From the NCBI RefSeq assembly GCF_028823635.1, contig NZ_JAPEHU010000002.1:496001-560000 (forward strand): 64,000 bases of DNA. Direction: 5' to 3'. The stretch is from Demequina sp. B12. GTDB taxonomy: Bacteria; Actinomycetota; Actinomycetes; Actinomycetales; Demequinaceae. Under the pieces are notes generated by a model. The model saw only the letters and a list, made by a program, of their open reading frames with translations, ran no database searches and was not told the origin of the DNA. This document shows, piece after piece, positions 1-8,322 of this stretch (positions are counted from its first letter, which is position 1; every line of letters starts with the position of its first letter). The translations under genes and the position numbers were made by a program.

Positions 1-151
1 GCGTGGCGAATCCGAGGCTTCGTTTGATGCGCGGTGTGCCTGACCATTGTGCCGCGAAAACACGTTGTGACCGAACACAGGAGCGCAAAAGGTACATAAA
101 GCACCAACACGCCCGCGCCCTTGAATGTGCATTGCATCGGTAAAGCGGGCG

Positions 152-157
152 TAAACT
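152..157 (+). promoter_or_regulatory. possible -10 box of the Pr6Pr gene
   Basis: The hexamer TAAACT ends 8 nt before the ATG at 166, close to the leaderless spacing seen at many other genes here. No clear -35 is visible. The rest of positions 1-165 shows nothing else that I recognise. Confidence 0.3.
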
Positions 158-165
158 CTGAGGGC

Positions 166-822
166 ATGAGCAACGAAGCTTGGATTCGGACCACCCGACT
201 CGTGAGCGCCTTGACCATCACGGCCGGCCTCGCAGTCCAGGCCTGGGCAGACCTCACCTTCGGAACCTTCTCCTGGGACCAACTCCCCGGCTACTTCACG
301 CCGCTAGCCGCGCTCGCGGGCGTCATCGCACTGCTCGCCGCTGCACTTCACCCTCATCCCCACCGGTGGTGGATCGACCTGCTCCGCGTCAATGCGCTCA
401 CCTACCTCACCATCGCTGGCGTGGTGTACTGGCTGCTGCTCGCCGCCCACACCACACCCAAGGTGCCGTGGGCCAACGCCATCCTTCACGGCGGTGCAGC
501 CGTCATCTTGCTGGCCGACTGGATCATGTTTGGTCAACGCCGCCGCCTGCCCGTCCGCACCTGGTGGACCGTCCTGGTCGTCCCCGCATTGTGGGCGTCC
601 TACCTCATCATGCGAGCATCACGAGACGGATGGGTCCCCTACCCCTTCCTTGATCCGGCAAGGGGAACCGCGGCGATCGCAGGCACCCTCGCGATCATCG
701 CCGGGTGCGGCCTGGCGCTTGTGGGGCTGTTCCACCTCTGCGTCTATCTCCGCCCCTCCCCGCTCGCAGCACCCGTCACCGGAACGTTTGCGGTCCGTCC
801 GCACGCGCGGAGATTGCCATAG
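166..822 (+). CDS. Pr6Pr family membrane protein
   Basis: Predicted polytopic membrane protein of the Pr6Pr family (related to FAR-17a/AIG1), whose bacterial members have no established reaction. About six hydrophobic segments are visible over 218 residues. The block WVPYPFLD at about residues 156-163 matches the family's conserved YPYPFLD region, and LADWIMFG near 116-123 fits the preceding conserved helix. I chose the ATG at 166 rather than the in-frame TTG at 121 because it places the first membrane segment near the N-terminus and has a -10-like hexamer just upstream. The next gene starts 28 bp downstream on the same strand, so co-transcription is possible. The family call is good; the function is unknown. 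Confidence 0.75.
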   Translation: MSNEAWIRTTRLVSALTITAGLAVQAWADLTFGTFSWDQLPGYFTPLAALAGVIALLAAALHPHPHRWWIDLLRVNALTYLTIAGVVYWLLLAAHTTPKVPWANAILHGGAAVILLADWIMFGQRRRLPVRTWWTVLVVPALWASYLIMRASRDGWVPYPFLDPARGTAAIAGTLAIIAGCGLALVGLFHLCVYLRPSPLAAPVTGTFAVRPHARRLP

Positions 823-850
823 CGACTTGAGTGCGCGTACGAATGTGTCC

Positions 851-1978
851 ATGCAGGACTCTTCGCTCACGCTCCCGTCGTCGATCCCCATCCTCGTGGT
901 CGGCGCGGGGCAAGCGGGCCTATCCGTGGGCTATCACCTCGTGAAGCAGGGCCTACAGCCAGGACGTGACTTCCTCGTCGTGGACCGCGGCCCCACCGCA
1001 GGCGGGGCTTGGCAGTACCGCTGGCCCACGCTGCGCTTCGGCGACGCGCACGCCCTCGCTGACCTCCCAGGAATGGCCGATGCTGGAGTGACGTTCAGCG
1101 GCGCACCCACCCAGCCCCCGGCAAGCGACGTGGTGCGTGAGCGCTACGCCACGTACGAGGCGCACTTTGGCCTGGACGTGCATCGGCCCGTCAACGTCGA
1201 GGAGGTCCGCACGGACGGCGATAGCTATGTAGCCACCTACACCGCCCACGGTGAGCGCCACCGCATCAATGCCACCGTGGTGATTGCCGCGGTAGGAACC
1301 TGGGGCGCTCCCCGGCAGCCAGCGCAGTGGAGGGACTCGACTTTCGCAGGCGCCCAGTTCACGACCCCCGAATATCCCGGCCCCGACTACTTCCGAGGCC
1401 TCAACGTCGCAGTAGTAGGAGCTGGCGCTTCGGCCCTGGGGTTTCTTCGTGAACTCGCAGACGTCGCCAAATCCCTTCACTGGTACACACGTCACCCAGT
1501 GGCGTTCCTCGACCGGGACACTTTCTTGCGGGAAGAGCTCGGGCGCAAAGCAGTTGCACTTCAGGACCAGGCCGCTCAAGCAGGGCGCCCACTCCCCAGC
1601 ATCGTGTCCACGACCGGGATGCCGCTCACTCCCCCACTGCGCAGGCTCAAGGAGCGCGGGCACCTCACCCGTACACCCATGTTCACCGCCCTGGTCTCCG
1701 ACGGTACGGTGCAGCAAGACGGCACCTTCCAAGCCCTCGACGCCGTGATGTGGGCCATGGGATTCGACGCCGAACTTGCGCTTCTCGAGCCCCTGGGAAT
1801 CAGTGCTACCCGCGGTGTCCGCGTGATCGATGGACACACGCCCAGCGTTCCGGGGATCTTCCTTGCCGGGTACGGGCCACAAGCCTCCACCATCAGCGCT
1901 AACCGTGGAGCGCGCGTCATCGCAAGGGACGCGGTCCGCTACCTCTCCTTCCACGAATGGCCACCGCCGCGCCACTAG
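851..1978 (+). CDS. FAD-dependent oxidoreductase (flavin monooxygenase-like)
   Basis: A 375-residue flavoprotein with two dinucleotide-binding folds: VVGAGQAGLSVGY near residues 15-27 for FAD, and VAVVGAGASALGF near the middle for NAD(P)H. This order is typical of the CzcO/flavin-containing monooxygenase group. A C-terminal GYGPQAS segment resembles the FAD-contacting end of the fold. The substrate cannot be read from the sequence. The ATG at 851 directly precedes the first beta strand; the long in-frame extension upstream is the out-of-frame shadow of the preceding gene. A TACGAA hexamer 7 nt before the ATG could give a leaderless mRNA. It converges on the acyl-CoA oxidase gene with a 36-bp gap. 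Confidence 0.8.
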   Translation: MQDSSLTLPSSIPILVVGAGQAGLSVGYHLVKQGLQPGRDFLVVDRGPTAGGAWQYRWPTLRFGDAHALADLPGMADAGVTFSGAPTQPPASDVVRERYATYEAHFGLDVHRPVNVEEVRTDGDSYVATYTAHGERHRINATVVIAAVGTWGAPRQPAQWRDSTFAGAQFTTPEYPGPDYFRGLNVAVVGAGASALGFLRELADVAKSLHWYTRHPVAFLDRDTFLREELGRKAVALQDQAAQAGRPLPSIVSTTGMPLTPPLRRLKERGHLTRTPMFTALVSDGTVQQDGTFQALDAVMWAMGFDAELALLEPLGISATRGVRVIDGHTPSVPGIFLAGYGPQASTISANRGARVIARDAVRYLSFHEWPPPRH

Positions 1979-2014
1979 GCCCCGGTCGTGACGCCGCGAC
2001 TGGAAGGGTCCTGA

Positions 2015-3970
2015 CTACTTCTCCGGGGCCACAAGGGGCGCGCCCAGCCATGAAGCGGGAACTCCTAGCCCCTCCACCAGCGACAACGCATGTGGGCGCA
2101 ACTCACGGCACAGCGCATCAATCTGCCCCTCGAGGGCCTTGGAGCGGCCGGAACTGATGCGGTTATGCTCCATGAACCACGCACGCTGCTCATAGATAGA
2201 CGTCAACGCGTACAGCGAGCACACCCGTTCCAACACCTCGCGGGTCTCTCCGGGCTCCACCGCGTCCAGCGCATCAACGAACGACTGCAGCACCAAGCGG
2301 TCCATGTGCGCTCGCGCCACAAACTGCACATGCTCACCCAGAGCATTGAAGGCCTCGAACTGGTCGTCCTTGGTCTTGCCCACAGCCCTCATGCGCCGAG
2401 CAAGGGATTCGAGCGAATGCCGCGCCCGGTCCTCAAACATCAAGGCATGCCAACGTCGGTCCACCAGCGTGGTCTCTTCGGGACGCCTGCGTACCGCGGA
2501 CGCCAACCGGTCCAGGGCAATATTGACGGCGGTTGCCTCTGCCACCTGTTCGCCCGCGACACGCGCGGTCGCTTGAACAACGCCTGTGCGGTCCAGGTCT
2601 GACCATTCCTTGCGATAGTCGGTCAGCAGGGCCTTGGTGACGAGCTGCATCAAGACAGTGTTGTCGCCCTCGAAGGTGGCGAAGATGTCAATGTCGCGCC
2701 GGATCTCCACGATGTGGTTTTCGCTCATGTAGCCTGCGCCGCCACACGCCTCTCTCGCCTCCTGGACCGCGTCGTTCGCGAACCACGTGGTCACTGCCTT
2801 CATGCCAGCAGCGCGGGTTTCGAGGTTGCGCTGGTCTTCTTCGGTACTGGGCTCTTCGCCTTGAACCTTGACCAAGTCTCGGATCAGTTCGTTTTGGGCG
2901 AAGCCCAAGGCGTAGGACTGCGCAATGCGTGGCAGCAGTCTGCGTTGGTGCGTCAAGTAGTCAAGCAGCAGCACTCCGCCGTCTCTTCCGGCGGCCGGGA
3001 ACTGACGGCGGTTCAATGCATGCCGGGTGGCGATCGACAGGGCGCGCCGGGCGGCAACACCTGCGCCCCCGCCCACGCATACACGTCCTCGTACGAGCGT
3101 GCCGAGCATCGTGAAGAAGCGCCGGTTGGGGTTGTCGATGGGCGACTCATAGGTGCCGTCGGCGTTGACGCCGCCGTAGCGGTTGAGCAGCATCGCGCGG
3201 GGCACTCGAACGTGATCGAACCGAATCGTCCCGTTGTCGACGCCTAGCAGGCCACCTTTGTGTCCGTGGTCGCCGGTAGTGACTCCCGGGAGATCCCTGC
3301 CGTTGTCGTCCCGGAGAGGGACCAATACGGTGTGGACCCCGTGACCAGTTCCATCTACGATCAGTTGCCCAAACACCGCCGCCATAGTTCCATGCGTCGC
3401 AGCGTTGCCGATGTACGCCTTGGTTGCCGTGGGGGTCGGCGAGTGGATCTCATACTCGTCCGTTTCCGGCACGTAGGTAATCGTGGTCTCCACGCTCGCC
3501 ACATCGGAGCCATGACCCAGTTCGGTCATCGCGAAGCCGCCCAACAGTGTCAGGTTGGTGATGGCGGGAAGGAACTGCTCGTGATGCCATGCGGTTCCCA
3601 GGTTCGTGACGGCTCCGCCAAACAACCCAAACTGCACGCCGGACTTGATCGTGACGGACAAGTCCGCGTGCGCCAACATCTCGAACGCCATGACAGCGGT
3701 GAGGGGGTCCTGGACGGTGTTGGCACCATCCGGAACTCCTGCGTGTCCGAACCCGTGCCGTTCGAGCTCGAGCAAGCGATTCAGCGTCCACTCCCGCGCC
3801 TCGACGACGCCCATCTCGGGGGCGCGGTGCATGCCCTCCGTAGGGAAGGTAGCGCGCCCCACGGACCGTTGAGGGTGGTACTGGCCGTCCAGATGGGTGC
3901 GCAGGTCTGCGCCCAATGTCGTCAGGCTTTCCGTTGCCGGAACGTGAGGGGCTTCAGGTGTCAACGTCAT
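2015..3970 (-). CDS. acyl-CoA oxidase/dehydrogenase family flavoenzyme
   Basis: A 651-residue FAD enzyme predicted to introduce the alpha-beta double bond of fatty acyl-CoAs, the first step of beta-oxidation. FAMTELGHGSDV is the central beta-barrel signature and EACGGAGYMSEN the conserved loop near the active site. The length exceeds that of ordinary acyl-CoA dehydrogenases (about 380-400) and fits acyl-CoA oxidases with an extra C-terminal helical domain, so oxygen could be the electron acceptor; sequence alone cannot decide. The ATG at 3970 has an AAGGA ribosome site. It lies 38 bp downstream of the tetR gene on the same strand, so the two probably form one transcript, regulated together with the divergent thiolase operon. 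Confidence 0.85.
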   Translation of the reverse strand: MTLTPEAPHVPATESLTTLGADLRTHLDGQYHPQRSVGRATFPTEGMHRAPEMGVVEAREWTLNRLLELERHGFGHAGVPDGANTVQDPLTAVMAFEMLAHADLSVTIKSGVQFGLFGGAVTNLGTAWHHEQFLPAITNLTLLGGFAMTELGHGSDVASVETTITYVPETDEYEIHSPTPTATKAYIGNAATHGTMAAVFGQLIVDGTGHGVHTVLVPLRDDNGRDLPGVTTGDHGHKGGLLGVDNGTIRFDHVRVPRAMLLNRYGGVNADGTYESPIDNPNRRFFTMLGTLVRGRVCVGGGAGVAARRALSIATRHALNRRQFPAAGRDGGVLLLDYLTHQRRLLPRIAQSYALGFAQNELIRDLVKVQGEEPSTEEDQRNLETRAAGMKAVTTWFANDAVQEAREACGGAGYMSENHIVEIRRDIDIFATFEGDNTVLMQLVTKALLTDYRKEWSDLDRTGVVQATARVAGEQVAEATAVNIALDRLASAVRRRPEETTLVDRRWHALMFEDRARHSLESLARRMRAVGKTKDDQFEAFNALGEHVQFVARAHMDRLVLQSFVDALDAVEPGETREVLERVCSLYALTSIYEQRAWFMEHNRISSGRSKALEGQIDALCRELRPHALSLVEGLGVPASWLGAPLVAPEK

Positions 3971-4008
3971 TGTCGATCCTTCGGTTGTCGGGGAACTGGG
4001 CCGGACGG

Positions 4009-4644
4009 TCATCGCTCCGGTGAATGGGGCGCGGATACCACGACGGCACCTGCGAGTGCAGGGCTGAACATGGCGCAGATGTGACCGACGACTTCTTCCC
4101 GCGGCGGGCGTGGGTCGCTGTCCATCCATGAGTCCACCGCGGCTTGGATGAACCCCACGAGTCCGTATCCCCAGGTCTGTGCCCTGCTGGCGGTGATGTC
4201 GGGGACACGTTCGTGGAGGAGATCGGTCACGGCAGAGGCGATAGTGACGGGGACTCTGCCCGCGGCGGTGTTGGGGGTGGTGCCCCCGGCGCCGCTCATC
4301 ACAAAGAGATAGATGTCGCGGTCGCGTTCCACGAGCGAGAGGTAGGCGTTCGCCAGCGTGGTCGTGAAATGGACCATGTCCTGAGGGCTGCTGTCTTCGA
4401 GTGCCTGGAGCACCCCGTCGCGAATGTACTGGTGAACTGAGTCAACGACGGCGTCGTATAGCCCGGCGCGGTCGCCAAAGTGGCGGTAGAGCACCGTCTT
4501 GGATGTTCCCGCCCGGGCGGCGATCTCATCCATGCCCACGCCGGGGCCGTGCACGCGGATTGCTCGTAGCGTGTGAGAGACCAGCTCCGCACGTCGTGTG
4601 GTGCGGTGCTCATCCCAGCGTGAGTTCCTGCCGTCGATGGCCAT
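4009..4644 (-). CDS. TetR/AcrR family transcriptional regulator
   Basis: A 211-residue one-component repressor. The N-terminal helix-turn-helix is clear (MDEIAARAGTSKTVLYRHF, roughly residues 32-50), followed by GDRAGLYDAV as in most TetR proteins. The C-terminal ligand domain is helical and unassigned. It lies between an acyl-CoA oxidase gene and a divergent thiolase-FabG-MaoC-FadD operon, so an acyl-CoA ligand is a reasonable inference. The ATG at 4644 is 6 nt from a TATATT -10 box, implying a leaderless mRNA. A perfect palindrome lies just upstream of that -10 box, a position suited to autorepression. Confidence 0.9.
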   Translation of the reverse strand: MAIDGRNSRWDEHRTTRRAELVSHTLRAIRVHGPGVGMDEIAARAGTSKTVLYRHFGDRAGLYDAVVDSVHQYIRDGVLQALEDSSPQDMVHFTTTLANAYLSLVERDRDIYLFVMSGAGGTTPNTAAGRVPVTIASAVTDLLHERVPDITASRAQTWGYGLVGFIQAAVDSWMDSDPRPPREEVVGHICAMFSPALAGAVVVSAPHSPER

Positions 4645-4650
4645 ATCCCG

Positions 4651-4656
4651 AATATA
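4651..4656 (-). promoter_or_regulatory. -10 box of tetR (leaderless)
   Basis: Read on the minus strand, TATATT is followed by six bases (CGGGAT) and then the ATG of the TetR gene. Transcription would start at or next to the start codon. Confidence 0.55.
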
Positions 4657-4659
4657 GCC

Positions 4660-4674
4660 GATACTTTCAGTATC
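4660..4674. promoter_or_regulatory. palindromic operator candidate for the TetR protein
   Basis: GATACT-TTC-AGTATC is a perfect 6-bp inverted repeat with a 3-bp centre in the 97-bp space between divergent tetR and the thiolase gene. It sits in the -35/-10 spacer region of the tetR promoter. A second inverted repeat, CGTGA-GTA-TCACG (4681-4693), follows 6 bp later and shares the AGTATC core, suggesting one site per promoter. Binding by the local TetR is inferred. Confidence 0.55.
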
Positions 4675-4741
4675 TGCTACCGTGAGTATCACGTACGTAC
4701 TCGAGCCAGTCCCCGAGTTCTCTTCCAACGATGGAGGCACT

Positions 4742-6010
4742 ATGACCCACAACGCAGTGGTGATCGGCGGGAACCGTATCCCGTTCACCAAGAGTGGCGG
4801 TCCCTACGCCCACGCGTCTAACCACGACATGCTCACGGCAGCGCTCGACGGACTGATCGCTCGGTTCGGTCTGAGTGGCATGCGCATGGGTGAAGTTGCC
4901 GCAGGCGCCGTTCTTAAGGACCCTGCCGACTTCAACCTCACGCGGGAAGCAGTGCTGAGCACCACCCTGGCGCCCGACACCCCCGCGTGCGACCTGCAAC
5001 AAGCCTGCGGCACCGGCCTCGAAGCCACCATCTACATCGCCAACAAGATCGCGTTGGGCCAAATTGATGTGGGGATCTCCGGCGGCACGGACACTACTTC
5101 CGATGCGCCCATCACCTTGTCCGACCCCATGCGCCGCGTCCTGCTGGAGGCAAGCGCCGCACGCTCACTGGGCCAGCGAGTCAAGCCATTCACGAAAGTG
5201 AGGCCGCGCCACCTGTCCCCCAAGGCACCGAGCGTCGCCGAACCGCGTACCGGAATGTCGATGGGCCAACATCAAGCGAAGACATCCGAAGCCTGGGCCA
5301 TTGAGCGCTCCGAACAAGACGCGCTCGCCGTTGCATCGCACCACAATCTCGCGCAGGCGTGGAACGACGGCTTCTTCGACGACCTTGTCACGCCGTACCT
5401 GGGAGTGACAACGGACACCATCATGCGTGCGGATACCTCCGTCGAGAAGCTGGCAAAACTCCCGGCGGTGTTCGGCGGACCGAACGGCACCATGACGGCG
5501 GGCAACTCCACAGCGTTGTCGGACGGTGCTGCGACCGTATTGCTTGCCAGCGAAGAGTGGGCACGCGACCACCACCTGCCGGTTCTGGCCCGCATCGTGG
5601 ATGCAGAAGTGTCCGCAGTCGACCATCCAGGTGGGGCAGATCTCCTCCTCGGACCGGTAGCCGCCACGGGCCGCCTCCTGGCTCGCCAAGGACTCACGGT
5701 CAGCGACTTCGACCTCGTCGAGATCCACGAGGCCTTCGCCTCCACCGTGCTCGCCACCCTCAAGGCGTGGGCAGACGACGACTACTGCCGCAGCCTCGGA
5801 CTCGACAGCGCACTCGGCACCATCGATCGTGACCGTCTCAACGTCACCGGATCGTCATTGGCGACCGGCCACCCCTTCGCAGCGACCGGAGCCCGCATCG
5901 TGCCCACGCTCGCGAAGCTCCTCCATGCCAGGGGCCCCGGCACCCGCGGTCTCATCTCGATGTGCGCGGCAGGTGGCCAAGGAGTCGTCGCAGTTCTGGA
6001 GGCCGTGTGA
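4742..6010 (+). CDS. fadA: acetyl-CoA C-acyltransferase (thiolase)
   Basis: Cleaves 3-ketoacyl-CoA with CoA to give acetyl-CoA, the last step of beta-oxidation. The 422-residue protein has the acyl-accepting cysteine in QQACGTG (Cys89), the EIHEAFAS segment carrying the conserved His, GHPFAATGAR, and the C-terminal CAAGGQG with the second catalytic cysteine. The ATG at 4742 has GGAGG four bases upstream; an in-frame start at 4682 would precede that site. The stop overlaps the next ATG (TGATG), indicating translational coupling with fabG. In gene order, thiolase-FabG4-MaoC resembles the fadA2-fabG4-htdX locus of mycobacteria. Confidence 0.92.
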   Translation: MTHNAVVIGGNRIPFTKSGGPYAHASNHDMLTAALDGLIARFGLSGMRMGEVAAGAVLKDPADFNLTREAVLSTTLAPDTPACDLQQACGTGLEATIYIANKIALGQIDVGISGGTDTTSDAPITLSDPMRRVLLEASAARSLGQRVKPFTKVRPRHLSPKAPSVAEPRTGMSMGQHQAKTSEAWAIERSEQDALAVASHHNLAQAWNDGFFDDLVTPYLGVTTDTIMRADTSVEKLAKLPAVFGGPNGTMTAGNSTALSDGAATVLLASEEWARDHHLPVLARIVDAEVSAVDHPGGADLLLGPVAATGRLLARQGLTVSDFDLVEIHEAFASTVLATLKAWADDDYCRSLGLDSALGTIDRDRLNVTGSSLATGHPFAATGARIVPTLAKLLHARGPGTRGLISMCAAGGQGVVAVLEAV

Positions 6011-7359
6011 TGAGCGCACTAGAGAAGGCATTCACGTCCACACCTGGTCGTGCCATCGCGAAGAAGGCAGGACTCAAAGACCCGCCGCGACTACGCCGGG
6101 GACGCACCTGGCCGCAAGGCGCTCTTGTCTTGGCCTCCATCGGCGGCGGAACTCTCGCCGCACAGACCCTCCGCCTCCTGGGGCGCTCCAGCGAGCATCC
6201 CGTCACGGACGGCGGAGAAGAGCCCACACCGGGATACGGGGCACCCATTGGTGCACTGGTCGTCGACGCCACCCACCTTGCGCGAATCGAGCAGCTCGAG
6301 GAACTCCGGGCCGTCCTGCGACCCGCCGTGAAAGGCATAGAAAAATCCGGGCGCATCGTACTGGTCGCAAATCGAGACGCAGAGACCTGGGAAGCGCGGG
6401 CCGTTCTGCGCGGGCTCGACGGAATCAACCGCACCATCGCCAAGGAACTTCGCGGTGGTGCCACCTCAACGCTGCTGCACGTCAGCACCGCCACCACCGC
6501 TGACGACCTCGCCTCCACCCTCGCATTCACCCTGCAGGGACGCTCGGCATTCGTCGACGGTCAAACGTGGAGCGTAGGACATCACCAAGCGCCCGCTACC
6601 GCCACCACGCCCTCCCCGCTGGACGGTAAAGCGATCATTGTGACGGGCGCTGCCCGTGGCATCGGCGCCGCCATCGCCCGCACGCTTGCACGGGACGGCG
6701 CCACCGTCATCGCCGTGGACATTCCCGCCGCGGGCGAAGCCCTCGCAGCAGTCACCAACGAAGTAGGTGGCATCGCCATCCAACTCGACATTACGGGCGC
6801 CGATGCTGGCAGCCACTTGGCGGCATTGGTCGCCCAACGCGGTCTCTCGCTGTACGGGGTAGTGCACAACGCCGGCATCACCAGGGACAAGATGCTGGTC
6901 AACACGGACAGTGCACGCTGGCAGTCAGTCCTGGACGTCAACCTTGCCGCGCAAATGCGCATCAACCAGGTGCTCTTGGACCCCACCACCGAAGGCGGAC
7001 TCGAGGACGGCGGGCGGCTCGTGGGCATCGCCTCGACGTCGGGACTGGCCGGCAACAAGGGCCAAACCAACTATGCGGCCTCCAAGGCAGGCGTCGCCGG
7101 ACTAGTCATTGCCATGGCACCCGATCTGTCCGACCGCGATATCACCGTCAATGCAGTCGCCCCCGGATTCATTGAGACAGAGATGACCGGCCGCATCCCG
7201 TTCGTGCAGCGCGAGATCTTCCGCCGCTCAAACTCGCTCAATCAAGGCGGCAAGCCCGTCGACGTCGCCGAGACCATCGCCTATTTGCTGGACCCAGCAT
7301 CGTCCGCCGTGACAGGCCAAGTCATCCGCGTCTGTGGCCAGAACCTCGTAGGCGCCTAA
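6010..7359 (+). CDS. fabG: high-molecular-weight 3-oxoacyl reductase (FabG4 type)
   Basis: A 449-residue short-chain dehydrogenase, about 200 residues longer than ordinary FabG, matching the FabG4 architecture: an N-terminal degenerate flavodoxin-like domain (about 1-205) and a C-terminal catalytic Rossmann domain. The catalytic half has TGAARGIGAA (around 212-221), the NAG motif, and a Ser-Tyr-Lys triad with Tyr355 and Lys359 in NYAASKAG. FabG4 proteins reversibly reduce 3-oxoacyl-CoA; in this locus oxidation of 3-hydroxyacyl-CoA fits. The N-terminal domain ends in a Pro/Thr/Ala-rich linker. Start and stop codons overlap those of its neighbours. Confidence 0.9.
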   Translation: MSALEKAFTSTPGRAIAKKAGLKDPPRLRRGRTWPQGALVLASIGGGTLAAQTLRLLGRSSEHPVTDGGEEPTPGYGAPIGALVVDATHLARIEQLEELRAVLRPAVKGIEKSGRIVLVANRDAETWEARAVLRGLDGINRTIAKELRGGATSTLLHVSTATTADDLASTLAFTLQGRSAFVDGQTWSVGHHQAPATATTPSPLDGKAIIVTGAARGIGAAIARTLARDGATVIAVDIPAAGEALAAVTNEVGGIAIQLDITGADAGSHLAALVAQRGLSLYGVVHNAGITRDKMLVNTDSARWQSVLDVNLAAQMRINQVLLDPTTEGGLEDGGRLVGIASTSGLAGNKGQTNYAASKAGVAGLVIAMAPDLSDRDITVNAVAPGFIETEMTGRIPFVQREIFRRSNSLNQGGKPVDVAETIAYLLDPASSAVTGQVIRVCGQNLVGA

Positions 7360-8252
7360 TGACAACGCTCACGCTGGACCAGATGCCCTCGATGGGCGCT
7401 GGGTTTGCGCGCGCACTGATGCCATCGCGACGCACCCAAGCAGCACTGCCCAAGGACGCTGTGACCGTCCCCCACCTCCGGCAGGACTCTGCACGGCTCG
7501 CAGACTATGCACGCGTCTGTGGCTTCACCCTGCGCGACACCGTGCCAGCGACGTGGCTGCACGTCCTGACGTTCCCACTGCACGTCCACCTCCTAGGCGA
7601 CCCAGCTGCAAGTGTGCGACTCATGGGGGCCATCCACGTCAGCAACTCCATGACGCTCCACCACGAAGTACACATCACAGATCCCCTCGCTGTCACCGTC
7701 CACGCGAACAACCTGCGCGCCCACAAGCGCGGCACGCTCGTCGACCTCAACGGCGCCATCAGCGTTGATGACCAGATGGTGTGGGAAGGCACCAGTACAT
7801 ACCTGGCCTCTGGAGTGACGACGCCCGGGGACCCCGTCGAGATCTCCAAAACGCCCTTCGTCCCCCACACTCCACACGCCACCTGGCGTCTACCCGCAAC
7901 ACTCGGACGTGACTACAGGCGAGTATCAGGAGACCCCAACCCCATCCACACCCACACCATTGCCGCAAAGAGCTTCGGGTTCCCCCGGCCCATCATCCAC
8001 GGCATGTGGACCCACGCACGCGCGCTCGCGGCACTTGAAGGCCGCATTCCGTCCCGGCACACCGTCAACGTCGACTTCGTGAAGCCGGTATTCCTCCCCT
8101 CCTCAGTGGGGTTCCAGGCCTCTGCTGATGATCAAGGTGTGCATGCTGCGGTCACATCGAAAGACGGAAGCAAGCCTCATCTCCTGATGACGGTGACCGA
8201 GGCACTGATGGAACACACCACACCCAGCGACGTGTCCCTGACGGATCGCTGA
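7359..8252 (+). CDS. MaoC-like (R)-specific enoyl-CoA hydratase
   Basis: A 297-residue hot-dog-fold protein. The C-terminal half carries the hydratase-2 motif YRRVSGDPNPIH with the catalytic pair Asp192 and His197, followed by GFPRPIIHGMW. The N-terminal half looks like a second, degenerate hot-dog repeat, as in HtdX-type proteins. Hydration of trans-2-enoyl-CoA to (R)-3-hydroxyacyl-CoA is expected. The start overlaps the fabG stop (TAATG). With FabG4 next door it can replace the FadB steps, which have no gene in this window. Confidence 0.87.
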   Translation: MTTLTLDQMPSMGAGFARALMPSRRTQAALPKDAVTVPHLRQDSARLADYARVCGFTLRDTVPATWLHVLTFPLHVHLLGDPAASVRLMGAIHVSNSMTLHHEVHITDPLAVTVHANNLRAHKRGTLVDLNGAISVDDQMVWEGTSTYLASGVTTPGDPVEISKTPFVPHTPHATWRLPATLGRDYRRVSGDPNPIHTHTIAAKSFGFPRPIIHGMWTHARALAALEGRIPSRHTVNVDFVKPVFLPSSVGFQASADDQGVHAAVTSKDGSKPHLLMTVTEALMEHTTPSDVSLTDR

Positions 8253-8322
8253 ACCCACTAAAGTTCCTTCAACACTCCTTGCGTCCTGTCCCCCAGTCCC
8301 CCACACATCAATGGAGATGATG

